Below, piece after piece: positions 11,901 to 26,900 of a DNA stretch of 64,000 nucleotides. The stretch's first letter is position 1, and each line of letters starts with the position of its first letter. The stretch covers positions 1,035,001 through 1,099,000 of the forward strand of contig JAODUO010000153.1 of assembly GCA_025642075.2 (NCBI GenBank), given 5' to 3'. Under the pieces are notes generated by a model that was not told the DNA's origin, searched no databases, and worked only from the letters and a program-made list of their open reading frames with translations. Origin of the DNA: Ridgeia piscesae (Eukaryota; Annelida; Polychaeta; Sabellida; Siboglinidae). A program made the position numbers and the translations under genes.

Positions 11901-14900
11901 ACAGAGTCAGCCTCACAGTGAACACAACACCAGACAGAGTACAGAGTCAGCCTCACAGTGAACACAACACCAGACAGGGTACAGAGTCAGCCTCACAGTG
12001 AACACAACACCAGACACACGAGTACAGAGTCAAGCTCACAGTGAACACAACACCAGACAGGGTACAGAGTCAGCCTCACAGTGAACACAACACCAGACAG
12101 AGTACAGAGTCAACCTCACAGTGAACACAACACCAGACAGAGTACAGAGTCAGCCTCACAGTGAACACAACACCAGACAGAGTACAGAGTCAACCTCACA
12201 GTGAACACAACACCAGACAGAGTACAGAGTCAGCCTCACAGTGAACACAACACCAGACAGAGTACAGAGTCAACCTCACAGTGAACACAACACCAGACAG
12301 AGTACAGAGTCAGCCTCACAGTGAACACAACACCAGACAGAGTACAGAGTCAACCTCACAGTGAACACAACACCAGACAGAGTACAGAGTCAGCCTCACA
12401 GTGAACACAACACCAGACAGAGTACAGAGTCAGCCTCACAGTGAACACAACACCAGACAGAGTACAGAGTCAGCCTCACAGTGAACACAACACCAGACAC
12501 ATGAGTACAGAGTCAACCTCACAGTGAACACAACACCAGACACATGAGTACAGAGTCAGCCTCACAGTGAACACAACACCAGACACATGAGTACAGAGTC
12601 AACCTCACAGTGAACACAACACCAGACACATGAGTACAGAGTCAACCTCACAGTGAACACAACACCAGACACATGAGTACAGAGTCAACCTCACAGTGAA
12701 CACAACACCAGACACATGAGTAGAGTCAGCCTCACAGTGAACACAACACCAGACAGAGTACAGAGTCAGCCTCACAGTGAACACAACACCAGACTATACA
12801 GGTCAGCTCACTGTGCACAACACCAGAAGAACAGCACTGTTGCTCTAAGTCGAACACAACATCCTACAGTGTACATTTGCCTACATGACACAACACCTTA
12901 GACACTTGATGGCCTCTACTTGCCAACACCCTACTTAACACTTGATGGCCTTCTTTAGCCTCAACCCCTACTTAACACTTGATGGCCTTCTTTAGCCTCA
13001 ACCCCTACTTAACACTTGATGGCCTTCTTTAGCCTCAACCCCTACTTAACACTTGATGGCCTTCTTTAGCCTCAACCCCTACTTAACACTTGATGGCCTT
13101 CTTTAGCCTCAACCCTACTTAACACTTGATGGCCTTCTTTAGCCTCAACCCCTACTTAAAACTTGATGGCCTTCTTTAGCCTCAACCCCTACTTAACACT
13201 TGATGGCCTTCTTTAGCCTCAACCCCTACTTCAACCCTGCTGAGTGCTGGTGTCACCAACAAATATCTAACAACTAATATCACACAATCTAATTAGTTAG
13301 TACAAACCTGGCCAGTGTCTTGAGGGCGTGCCCCAGCCCACTGTCAGGGATCTGTCCCCCTGACATCAGCTTCAGCACCCGCAGTTTCTCCAACTTCCCC
13401 AGCTGGGAGTACGTCTGTGACACATCAGGACACATCTAATTAGAACAACTAGAACAAAAGCAAGGGTCTGTGTTGTACTATTGTTGCTGCTTACCCAGAA
13501 ACCAACTTTCAACATAAACCAAACAGCCTTTATAAATGGTTGAAGTTACTATGGCTGTATCCTGCTGCAAATGTGGTTATATGAATGTTGGTTTCATTCA
13601 AATGGAGGCTAATTGTTAACATTTTATATTATTAAAAACAAGGATATACATTTTGATACTTTGTACTTCAATATTAAATTATCCTCCCACTTGCTCAACT
13701 GACAAACCTAACCTGTGGACATTGTAAGTTGCGTCTAGAGTACACAAATAAACTGCACACACAGTGACGGGGCTGCCTACCTCACTGGTCCAGCTGGTGC
13801 AGTCTCCCAGGTGAAGCACCTCCAGGTTGATGAGAGAACCCAGGAAGTTGAACTCCTCGTGAGAGACGTCTCGCAGGGTCGTGAGGCACTACAAGACACG
13901 ACGCGGATAACTACACGACACATAACTCAACAAGAAACTACAAGACACGACACGGAACTACACAACATGACACACATAAGTACAAGACACGACATGACAC
14001 AGCACTACACGACATACATAACGGCACAGAACTTCAAGGTACGACACAACTACAACACACAGCACACAGAACTACAAGACACGATATGGAACTACAAAAC
14101 ACGACACATAGACCAAGACATAACACAGAACTACAAGACTCATACGCAACGACTGTTTCCTGAATAATTTGTACTAAACATCTATAGTGACATAAATGTA
14201 ATCAGATTTCATAAAATCTAAAGCTTGCATAAAACACACCAAACTGATCAGTGGACCTCAGATCAATGCCAGGCAAGTGTAGTGCTAGAAACAGTCGGTT
14301 TGTATGTCTAACGCCCTGTACACTCTACAACCACTCAACCAACAAGTTTTGACAAAATAAAGCTGCTGCATATATTTTGATGTGTTCTAGCTGACAGTTT
14401 GGTGCGTGAGATGTAGACCACCTTCGAGGAACACAGTGATATACCCTCGGTCATATATAGCAGTCTGTCAGACACATAATTATATAGAACATTAAAATTG
14501 AACTGTTTGACCGTGTGACTGTGAGACTGACCAGTGTGTGTAGGCGAGTGAGGACTGCGAGCTGAGTGAGGCCGCCAGTGAAGGAGAAGGCAGGCAGGGT
14601 GAGGCCGTTCGTTCCCCTCAGCTTCAAGTTCCTCAGCTCACTCAGCTTAGAGAACTTGCCAACGTCTAACTTTGTACTGCAACACCTGAACATCACATCA
14701 CATCACATCACATCACATCACATCACATCACATCACATCACATCACATCACATCACATCACATCACATCACATCACATCACATCACATCACATCACATCA
14801 CATCACAACGTGTCAGCAGCTGTGTGGAATGGTGTATACACAAACACTCTCCTTGATCATCTCAATAAGTTACTCTTCATTCATCTCACATGGCCAGTGA

Positions 14901-17900
14901 CCCATCAGTCACTAACTGCCAGAGAACAAGTGGATACTACCGATGACCACCCGACACTTAGAATGGCAGGAAAACACAACTGACACATTCATGTCTGTCT
15001 ACAGCACAACTAACTACCTCAGTCGGTTGTATACAGCTGTACTTTTACCAACAAATACTTTTAAAAGGTCAGAAAACCCAGAGACCAATGGAATGGGACA
15101 TGTAAATGAAGGGAGCAGATGCCGACAGGGAGGAGGGTACAAGAGGAAGATCATGACCAAGACAGGTACGACAGTGGGGAATTTTTGGGATTGAAAGGGA
15201 AGAGATGTGTGGAGGGGAGTGGAGATGGACTGACACGGGATGAGAACACAAAAGTACTGGAGCCTTCATAGCAGACGACTACTGGTGGAGGAGAAGAACA
15301 GTACCCCAGGGTGTATGTATGGGAGAGAGGGAGAGAGAGAGAGGGAGAGAGGGGGGGAGAGAGAGGGGGAGAGAGAGGGGAGAGAGAGGGGGAGAGAGAG
15401 GGGGAGAGAGAGAGAGAGAGAGGGGAGAGAGAGGGAGGAGAGAGGGAGACAGAGAGGGAGAGAGGGGAGAGAAAAGAGGATAGAGAGAGGGTGGAAGAGA
15501 GGGGGAAGAGAGGGAGAGAAGAAGAGGGAGAGAGAGAGAGAGGGATAGAGAGGGGGAGAGAGGGAGGGTGTGGAGAGACAGAGGGAGGTCAATGTCTTAC
15601 TTTGTTTGTGCCTCAGCTGGTCGGTCGTCGCTGATGAACTCAGCAGCCAGTGACTGTAATTGTGTAAGGAAGTGAGTGACCGTGTGCAGGACGGTCGCTG
15701 GACACTGGCCAAACACTAGGTGCTGCAACCTGGTGAGCTGGCCAAGAACTGCTGTCACCTGGTGCCAGGTGCGGTTGCTGTCCCCATCACAGTGAAGAAT
15801 GCCTCTAAGGTCCTGCAAGTGAGTCACACAAGTCTCAGTCACAGGGTCTAACAGGGATATTTTTAGGGCAACTGCAACAAATGCAACCGTGAAATGTTAC
15901 CTGGTCATGGACCAAACCTTGCAACTTGAAAACATGCACACTTTAGTGTATGTATTGCATTATACTATTTTCAGGATTGGTGTTTATCACATTTTGCCTA
16001 GAAAGCCTTCATAACCAAGTATAGGCCAGACAAGGTTGGTAGATAGGATTATTTTTATTGATGCAATAGTCCAATTTATTCTTTCCAATATATAGAACAG
16101 GCACAGACTAGATTGTGCTGAATGCAACATTTGAAACCACATTTGTATAGCACAATTACTCCCACAGACATTTTCTAATAGCTGAATGTTCTGAATTTTT
16201 TTTTTAAATAGACATCAAAGATTACATATTGGTTTGGTAATTTTACATCATTATGCTTGATACACGAACAAAAAAATTATGTCATTTAGAGGTGTGTAAT
16301 TGTTACAAAAGTTAACTTATAATATATAGAGCTATTTTAATCTGAAATCAAACTTTTTGGATATTTTCAGTCAAAAACACCATTTCACCTGGATCAGTAT
16401 GTAATTTTTTCAAAGTTTATAAATGAAACTGCATACAGAGATAACAATTACCATTAGTAACTAATAGTCATTTCTAATTAGGTGACAGTACATCAAATCA
16501 ATACAAAATAATCTGGAATAGTTGCACCTTATTCCTGGGGCCTGTGGCAAACAAATACACTGTACTGAGGAAGAGCGCTGTACACACAGTGTACACACAG
16601 ACCACATCATCACACTCACCAGTGTTTGTGTGTTGTGACATTGTACACACAGACCACATCATCGCACTCACCAGTGTTTGTGTGTTGTGACATTGTACAC
16701 ACAGACCACATCATTGCACTCACCAGTGTTTGTGTGTTGTGACATTGTACACACAGACCACATCATCGCACTCACCAGTGTTTGTGTGTTGTGACATTGT
16801 ACACACAGACCACATCATCACACTCACCAGTGTTTGTGTGTTGTGACATTGTACACACAGACCACATCATCGCACTCACCAGTGTTTGTGTGTTGTGACA
16901 TTGTACACACAGACCACATCATCGCACTCACCAGTGTTTGTGTGTTGTGACATTGTACACACAGACCACATCATCGCACTCACCAGTGTTTGTGTGTTGT
17001 GACATTGTACACACAGACCACATCATCGCACTCACCAGTGTTTGTGTGTTGTGACATTGTACACACAGACCACATCATCGCACTCACCAGTGTTTGTGTG
17101 TTGTGACATTGTACACACAGACCACATCATCGCACTCACCAGTGTTTGTGTGTTGTGACATTGTACACACAGACCAGTACACACAGACCACATCATCACA
17201 CTCACCAGTGTTTGTGTGTTGTGACATTGTACACACAGACCACATCATCGCACTCACCAGTGTTTTTGTGTTGTGACATTCTACACACAGACCACATCAT
17301 CGCACTCACCAGTGTTTGTGTGTTGTGACATTGTACACACAGACCACATCATCGCACTCACCAGTGTTTGTGTGTTGTGACATTGTACACACAGACCACA
17401 TCATCGCACTCACCAGTGTTTGTGTGTTGTGACATTGTACACACAGACCACATCATCACACTCACCAGTGTTTGTGTGTTGTGACATTGTACACACAGAC
17501 CACATCATCGCACTCACCAGTGTTTGTGTGTTGTGACATTGTACACACAGACCACATCATCGCACTCACCAGTGTTTGTGTGTTGTGACATTGTACACAC
17601 AGACCACATCATTGCACTCACCAGTGTTTGTGTGTTGTGACATTGTACACACAGACCACATCATTGCACTCACCAGTGTTTGTGTGTTGTGACATTGTAC
17701 ACACAGACCACATCATCGTACTCACCAGTGTTTGTGTGTTGTGACATTGTACACACAGACCACATCATACACTCACCAGTGTTTGTGTGTTGTGACATTG
17801 TACACACAGACCACATCATCGTACTCACCAGTGTTTGTGTGTTGTGACATTGTACACACAGACCACATCATCGCACTCACCAGTGTTTGTGTGTTGTGAC

Positions 17901-20900
17901 ATTGTACACACAGACCACATCATCACACTCACCAGTGTTTGTGTGTTGTGACATTGTACACACAGACCACATCATCACACTCACCAGTGTTTGTGTGTTG
18001 TGACATTGTACACACAGACCACATCATCGCACTCACCAGTGTTTGTGTGTTGTGACATTGTACACACAGACCACATCATCGCACTCACCAGTGTTTGTGT
18101 GTTGTGACATTGTACACACAGACCACATCATCGCACTCACCAGTGTTTGTGTGTTGTGACATTGTACACACAGACCACATCATCGCACTCACCAGTGTTT
18201 GTGTGTTGTGACATTGTACACACAGACCACATCATCGCACTCACCAGTGTTTGTGTGTTGTGACATTGTACACACAGACCACATCATCGCACTCACCAGT
18301 GTTTGTGTGTTGTGACATTGTACACACAGACCACATCATCGCACTCACCAGTGTTTGTGTGTTGTGACATTGTTCACACAGACCACATCATCACACTCAC
18401 CAGTGTTTGTGTGTTGTGACATTGTACACACAGACCACATCATCGCACTCACCAGTGTTTGTGTGTTGTGACATTGTACACACAGACCACATCACCACAC
18501 TCACCAGTGTTTGTGTGTTGTGACATTGTACACACAGACCACATCATTGCACTCACCAGTGTTTGTGTGTTGTGACATTGTACACACAGACCACATCATC
18601 GCACTCACCAGTGTTTGTGTGTTGTGACATTGTAGTCGCAGAGTTGCTTGATGCCAGTCAACCACCGTCAGTCCAGCCAGACGCACCGTCCGCCACTGAA
18701 ACAACACATCTCAATACACACCTGACTAACACATCCATCGGTCTTAACATTGGTCAACACAGTGCTAATAATGCTTGCTCAACTAACACATCTCAATATC
18801 ACAGTCAATATCAAAGTAGCTTTATAGATATCTTAACCAGTCTCACTAAACTGTACTACATACTACGTTGTGTTTGTTTGTGTTTGTGTGGCAAATAACA
18901 CATTTTACCGATGGACCTCTCTTGGGGTGCTGTTACTTATTCAATACAAATTATACTAAATACTTGTGCTTGAGTACTTTTTAAAAGGTACTGGTATCAG
19001 ACTTTAAAAAGTACATATGTAACTTGAGGAATGACTCAAACACAGTGGCATCAAAGAAACTGGGAAGACTCTTGAGCCCAGGTACAGCATATAACACTAC
19101 ATAAAATCTGCCCCTCTAGTATTCTGAAGAGTCTGACCAATATTTGGTCAACCTATGTTTCGTCTTACCATGCTGTTATGTGAAACGACATTCCTCCACG
19201 TCCGACACACGCGACCAGCCCTGCACACAAGAACCCAAATCATGTCAACAATATACGAAACCAGACCTGGGGGGTACTTGTAATTACATACGTTTGTGCA
19301 GTACTTATGTTGTTGCAGCAAGCCCCATATATCTAACACATTAATATTTAAACCTGTCTCTCTGTCCCTCACAAAATGACACGGTGTGTTATAACAACCT
19401 GTGGCACTCTGTTACCACGTTGTCATCCTTCACCATCTTTCACAGTCTCCATTACATTTGCCCAATGTGCATACATAATTTTACTGGAATAAAACAAAGT
19501 GTTTTACACGTACAAAGTTAACAAAACAACTGCTACTCAGCCCTTCGCATCAAATACATTTTGTGGTGGAGTCTTAAATTATCTGAAACGTGCTGAAGTA
19601 CAACAGTAACAGTAATTGTCTTTACTTACATTAATTATAAGTGCACTTCTTAATACATTGAAGAAGAAAAGAACCTAAAACATGTCACCACTTTCTGTAG
19701 TGTATCTTCAACATGATAACAATATCTGCAACATTCTGCAAATAAATATCGACATAGAAACCATGTTCAATAGTTAAGTCAAGAAAGACCAAATGTGACA
19801 ACATTAATTGGCAGAATACCTACATATCTACATTACAACACTGGCCATGCCAATGATAACACATCTGAAACAAGTAATCAGGTTGAAAACCTGTTTTTTT
19901 CCAGACATGTCTTGTAGAACATCTTAAAGAACCAGATTTGACTTGCGAAGATCTGCCCTACCGTAGAAGGTCAGTCACGGTGAGATACTGGAAGATGTGC
20001 ATCATGCAGTCGAAGCCAACGTGTAGTCGCTGAAAGTAACACAGCACAGGCTTCTGCTGTGAAGTTCTCTGCAGTCCTAACGACTGGTGCAGCTGTGGCG
20101 CTGGCTGCAGCTGTGGCGGTGGCTGCAGCAGTGGCAGCTGTGGTGCCTGCTGCAGCTGTGGCAATGTTTGCTGTAGCCGTGGCGACGGCTGTAGCTGTGG
20201 CGGCTGCTGCAGCTGCATTGGCAGTGGTCGCGACTCGAGAGAGTTCACACTGATCTCCTGGGAACTGCTGGTGACTGCACTGGCACACACGTTGAGATCG
20301 TTGACCTTGCTCGCTGCAGACTGTGCTGCCCCCTGGGAGAGACACCCTGGCGGCAACAACACCTTGACAGAGTCGGCCGTTGAGATGAAGCAGGATGGCG
20401 GGATGACAAATGTGTTCCCGCCCATTCGCAACTGTAGCGGCTGCTTCAGGTTGAGCTTTGTCGTGACCCCAGGGGGCAGAGTGAGCAACTGGCCCGAGAC
20501 CTGGCTCGAGTTTTTATGTGGCGTGATGAAGCGGATGGACGGAACACCAGACACACCGTTGACCGCAGATTTTGGTTGTGCCAGACTGACACCAGCTCTG
20601 GCGATGACCATTGTGTCGTGGGGCAGGGCGTTCACCCTCAGTCGCTGGGGGGACACTTTGATGATGGGCGAGGTCGTGGCTGTGGGGGCACGCACAAGTG
20701 GGGGTGGTGGGGGCGCCACTATAGACACAGGGGTGCCTGGCGCTGAACTACTGTTTGTACCCTTCTTTTTGTTTTGTAGAGAACTACTCACAACCTTGCA
20801 AGCCTGGAACACACACAAGAACACAGTCTGACAGGTCTGTAACACACAAAAATACACAGTCTGACATGTCTGTAACACACACAAGTTCACAGTCTGACAT

Positions 20901-23900
20901 GTCTGTAGACACACAAGTACACCATCTGACATGTCTGTAACAACACACACACACACACACAAGTACACAGTCTGAAACACCTTATCTCACACACAAACCA
21001 CACCACACCACACCAGCATGCACGTACGCACGCATGCATGTCCTTACTACGTGGTCATGCCTGTAATACAGATATACACAGTTTGACACGTATCCACGGT
21101 ACACAGTCCTATATATTTGTACTACACTCATAACAGTGTACATGGCTTCCTGCAAACTTGTAACCATGGTGACTCTAAAGGGGAGGGTGCCAGCACCTCT
21201 GCCCAAAATTGGTACAACAGTAGTTTGTGACATGAAGTCTGCTGTCTAAAACGTGGCAAAGTGAAACATCATAGAGTATTGTGGTTAACTCTGCTGGCCT
21301 TGGCATTATTGCCAACCAATTTTGTGTTGACACTGGATGTCTTGTTTACCGTTTGGACGTGTTGGTGGTAGAATCTTTCAAATTGCAAACATTGTTCTGA
21401 GAATGTAATATTACATTAAACATAAAACCTAGGAGCTGCATCCTCATGTCAAGCACTCACTGACTGAATGGCATGTCATGACTGAATGGCATGTCATGAC
21501 TGAATGGCATGTCATGACTGAATGGCATGTCATGACTGAATGGCATGTCATGACTGAATGGCATGTCATCACTGAGAGTGACTTCAAAGCGCTGGTTCTA
21601 AATGCTGTACAAAACACCAGTACATATCTTACCAGCAAGATAATTTTTAAATATACCAAATAACTGTTAAATGTACCAAAACCTGCCAAATGCAAGACTA
21701 GTTGTTGCAACCATAATAACAACCACAATAACAACAACAACAACAAATATAAATTATTGTAACTAATGCAATTTCAAGTAAACAATGCTGCCGATTCTGA
21801 CTGCATCATATACGAAACTCTTCACATATTCATACACAAATGCGTACATGTGCACGACCAAAGATAGTACAGTGAATGACAAAACGTGTTTAGGAAAATT
21901 AAAAGTGATGCAGATAGACAGCATTTACAAGATGATCTTAATCAGTTGATAGAATGGTCTGAGAAGTGGCAAATGCTGTTTAATTTTGAAAAGTGTAAGT
22001 GCCTTCACACAGGACATGGGAATGAAGATGCACAATATACAATGGGTGATACTGTACTAAATACTACCTTAAAGGAAAAGGACTTAGGGTTAACTATTAG
22101 TGCTGACATGAAGGTATCAGAGCAGTGTGGAATTGCAGCAGCGAAGGGAAACCAAATTCTTGGATTAATTAGGCAAAATATAGTGTACAAAGAAAAAGAA
22201 CTAATAATACCGTTGTATAAAACAATAGTTAAGCCTCACTTAGAATATTGTATACAAGCATGGAGGCCATATCGCAAGAAGGATATTGATATGCTAGAAA
22301 GAGTACAAAGGAGAGCAACCAAAATGATACCAAAACTCAGGAATATTAGTTATGAAATGCGTCTAAAACAATGTGGTTTAACAACACTAGAAACCAGAAG
22401 ATTGAGAGGAGATCAGATTGAGGTGTTTAAAATATTGAATGGATATGAAAATATTGACAGAAATATTTTTTTCACAGTCAAGGAAGAGAGAAGGACTAGA
22501 GGACATGGAGTTACATTAGCAAAGAAGCAGTGTGGACTAGATATTAGAAAATTTTCATTTTCACAAAGAACAGTAAACAAATGGAACAGATTATCAGCTG
22601 ATTGTGTAGGTGCTAGTAGTGTTAATATATTTAAAAATAAAATCGACATATACCTAAGAAGGGCGGGGTATACTTAGATAGATAGGTTGGACTCTTGATA
22701 AGCCAAATGGCTTCCTAGTCCACCTGCCATCTAGAGTTGAATCTCTAGGTGGCAATCTTGTTAAATCTTGTTAAAAAACACGTCAGGATGTCAGTGTAAT
22801 GTCAATAAGTAGGTCTGTAGAATGATATGTTTGAGACTGACCTTACACACAAAGCCTCCGTGTGATGACCGGTCGCTGTAGCCAACACACTCCGGGTGGA
22901 ACATACACATGCACATCTCACAGTGGAGGGACGGGGGCACTCCCTGGCGCCCCGGGCAGTCCATCCCACACAGTCTCCCTGCTGCATCCTTCCCACTAGA
23001 ACACACACACCCTGGGATGATGCAGTGACACAAGCTTCATGCGACAATGTTGACACTCCGCTTACAATACACAGGTACACCAGGGGACAAACACAACAAT
23101 ATAACACATTCTCACCCACTTCTACTTGTTATAATTACCGAATTGGCGTAATGTGCAAAACGAAAGTCTACTCATCAGGAACAATAAAGGATTGCCATCT
23201 AACAGGTTTCGTAAAGCAGACTTTATTTAATCGTTGAAACAAAGCTTTTGATGGTTTTGATAATCTTCATTTGTTACTAGTGATTTAGGCTGGCCCAACT
23301 TGCAACTGGTGAAGAGTTATACCAATACCAACGTCTACTCTGCAGGGGAGACAGCACTGGCGGAACTGAAAAATTTACATTTTGTTGCCACAAATAATAC
23401 ATGAATACATATTGAAAGGGAATTGTACTAAAGGCAGAAATAATGGCGATGTAATCTAGCAATTTTACCAAAACACTATCCACACAAGTGCTGTCATTAC
23501 ATCTAGCCAGTGTTGACTGGCTGAAAAGGATGCACAGCATCTTACTAAAAAACAGATAACAGAAAGTTATTGCATATTATAATTTTTTTCAATTATATAA
23601 CACAAACAGCTCAATATATGGCTGAACAAATATGCAGTTGCTTCTGGGCGAAATTTCCGAAAACCTTTCGTGCAACAGAGAGAATGTGTTACCTGCTTGC
23701 GTCATCGTCTACTTTTGTTTTTTTCAGAGCGGGTGGTGTCACCACGCTGCATGTCGCGGCAGACTTGGACGGCCCCCGCTTCCCCATGTGCTTCTTGGCA
23801 ACGGCTCGTATCACTGGCTTGTTCTCAGAGGCACTGCTAGAGGGCACCACCTTGAGCACATCTGCCTGCGCAACAACGACCTTGCCTATGACCTTCTTGC

Positions 23901-26900
23901 CGACGATGCGTGGGGTGGGCGTGGTGACGACCGGTGACGCTGTCGCCGCCTTCTTGGGACTGGACTTGGGCTGTTTCTTGGATGTGTGTTTGGCGGGCTG
24001 GGGTGACTTGTGGCTCCCAGAAGGCCGGCCGCGGCGACCGTGACTTCCTGCCATGCGCACTATCTCATACGGCTCCTTGTAGATCGGATCCTTTTGGAAG
24101 GTGAAGTTGTCAATAGTGAGAGGGCTGCTGGTCTGGTACACTGCAAGTCACCAGCACATTTACACAACGACCCAGAGGTGTGACATTTCACAGCATATCA
24201 CACAATACACAGTCATGACGTAAACATACTAAATGCATAAAATACTCAACTAACTTTCATCAGTATACTAATGATAAATATATAATGATACAGTAATCGG
24301 TAAATCAGAACATTGCTAGTTAAGCAGCTTCAGTGAAAAATGGAATTTAATTATGTCACAATAAAATCATACCGAAAACACATCTGAGCAAATGAATTCA
24401 TCCTAGTTTACTTGGCCAATATATCTGTTCAAATAATGTACAGTGTAATGGTGATGTGGATGAATACTTACAGTATTCTGTGATCTGTACCATAGACCTC
24501 TGAAAACGTAAATAATGAAAGTGTTACTTTCACTTTCAAAAGAGCATCACAGTTTATTTGAACATTTTATATACATACTTGTACAATACTTGGACAAATG
24601 TCAGCTATTCAGATTGTTTTTCATTGCATAAACATCTGGTGCTTTCAGAGACTTCCTACAGCTGAGTAGATTAGTGGACGGACAAAACATTTTCAACAAA
24701 ACATTTCTTCAAAAATCATACATGCTGTCAATTATGCTTTGAAAGTAGTTGATGGCAGAATGAGAGTAGACTCAGTGTAGAAGAGACTCAGACATTTAAT
24801 TATACAGTGATGCCTGCAATAAAATGGTTTTCCTGCATAAAAGTCACTGAATAAATTGTTTTGGTTTCCTCATTTCTGTGTTGCAGGCACATGTGATGAT
24901 GTGTGTATATTATATAAACATAATCATATAAAATAATACACCATACATGAGTGACGTGACACACTGCATCACCCCGAGATATCACCCCCTGTAGGCACAT
25001 GAGTGACGTGACACACTGCATCGCCCCCAGACATCACCCCCTGTAGGCACATGAGTGACGTGACACACTGCATCGCCCACAGACATCACCCCCTGTAGGC
25101 ACATGAGTGACATGACACACTGCATCACCCCCAGACATCACCCCCTGTAGGCACATGAGTGACATGACACACTGCATCGCCCCCAGATATCACCCCCTGT
25201 AGGCACATAAGTGACATGACACACTGCATCGCCCCCAGTAGGCACATGAGTGACGTGACACACTGCATCGCCCCCAGACATCACCCCCTGTAGGCACATG
25301 AGTGACATGACACACTGCATCGCCCCCAGACATCACCCCCTGTAGGCACATGAGTGACATGACACACTGCATCGCCCCCAGACATCACCCCCTGTAGGCA
25401 CATGAGTGACACGACACACTGCATCGCCCCCAACATCACCCCCTGTAGGCACATGAGTGACATGACACACTGCATCGCCCCCAGACATCACCCCTCAGGC
25501 ACATGAGTGACACGACACACTGCATCGCCCCAGACATCACCCCCTGTAGGCACATGAGTGACATGACACACTCATCGCCCCCAGACATCACCCCCTGTAG
25601 GCACATGAGTGACACGACACACTGCATCGCCCCCAAACATCACCCCCTGTAGGCACATGAGTGACATGACACACTGCATCGCCCCCAGACATCACCCCCT
25701 GTAGGCACATGAGTGACACGACACACTGCATCGCCCCAACATCACCCCCTGTAGGCACATGAGTGACATGACACACTGCATCGCCCCCAGACATCACCCC
25801 CTGTAGGCACATGAGTGACATGACACACTGCATCGCCCCCAGTAGGCACATGAGTGACATGACACACTGCATCGCCCCCAGACATCACCCCCTGTAGGCA
25901 CATGAGTGACATGTCACACTGCATCCCCCCCAGACATCACCCCCTATAGGCACATGGGTGACATGACACATTGCATCGCCCCCAGAAATCACCCCCTGTA
26001 GGCACATTAATTGCATAATTTATGGTTAACTTTTATTACGTGGAATTGGAGCGAGAATTTGAATTGAATGATTATAAAACTGAATTGAATTTTTTTTTAT
26101 TGGAATTGAAAAAAGGAATTGGAGCGGGAATTGGAATTTATTGAATGGAATTAACCACAGCCCTGATTATCATGGAAATCTATGATGGATTTGGGATAAA
26201 ACTTACCAGCTTTGTTTTTTCAGGTGTGAAGTAGTAAACATCCGATGGCCGACTTTTGAGTTTTCCACTGGGTGTCACTTCTTCGTAAGTATTACGGATC
26301 ACAATCTCACGGCCCCAGTCTGAAATTGGCAAGAGTATATTTTAAGTGACAATAATCAATAATAAATCCCTCTATGATGTCAAAAAGCGATGCATCAGGA
26401 GATGTCGATTGCCTGCATCTTGTTTATAGCACAACACTACCTGTTGTTGCATAAACAAATGGAAAGGTTTTAATTGTTATCAGAATAATTTCTATTCGTG
26501 TCATTATTTTTCTAAATCTTCAGAATACATCCAAGAAAAAACCTATTAATTAGTAAATTGTTTTCTTAGTGCACTGAAGAAAAAATACATAATAATACTA
26601 TAATGGATTTAGAGATGTTTTGCAATTATGTGCAGTATTCCAGACAGAGCGTGATTCCAGATGTTTTCCGCAGTACAAGAATTAGTGTAAATTTGTTTCA
26701 CATTTACAAATAATGAACATATCATGTTGGCATTGGAGATGGGTGTTTTATTACCTGACAAGAAGATGACACTTCAGTTGTAAATGTGGAATGTGTGTGA
26801 ACAAAGACAAACTAACCGTGTTCAAAGGGTTTGTAGTACTTGTCAGCCACTGTCACTGAAGTAGGAATCTTCTGTACTTGCGTGCCTAGAAAACATCACA

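Noticed and set aside
15240..15712. Arg/Glu-rich and Ser/Leu-rich frames of 100-150 codons
   Set aside because: They are translations of the GA tract on both strands; the minus-strand frame also overlaps the real LRR exon out of frame.
16597..18636. CRISPR-like array
   Set aside because: Units are directly adjacent with no unique spacers, and the setting is a eukaryotic intron. It is a minisatellite.
19971..20345. Ala/Thr-rich frames (124 aa minus, 64 aa plus)
   Set aside because: Shadows of the Gln/Pro-rich F-box-gene exon, whose CAG/CTG codons read as Ala or Leu in other frames.
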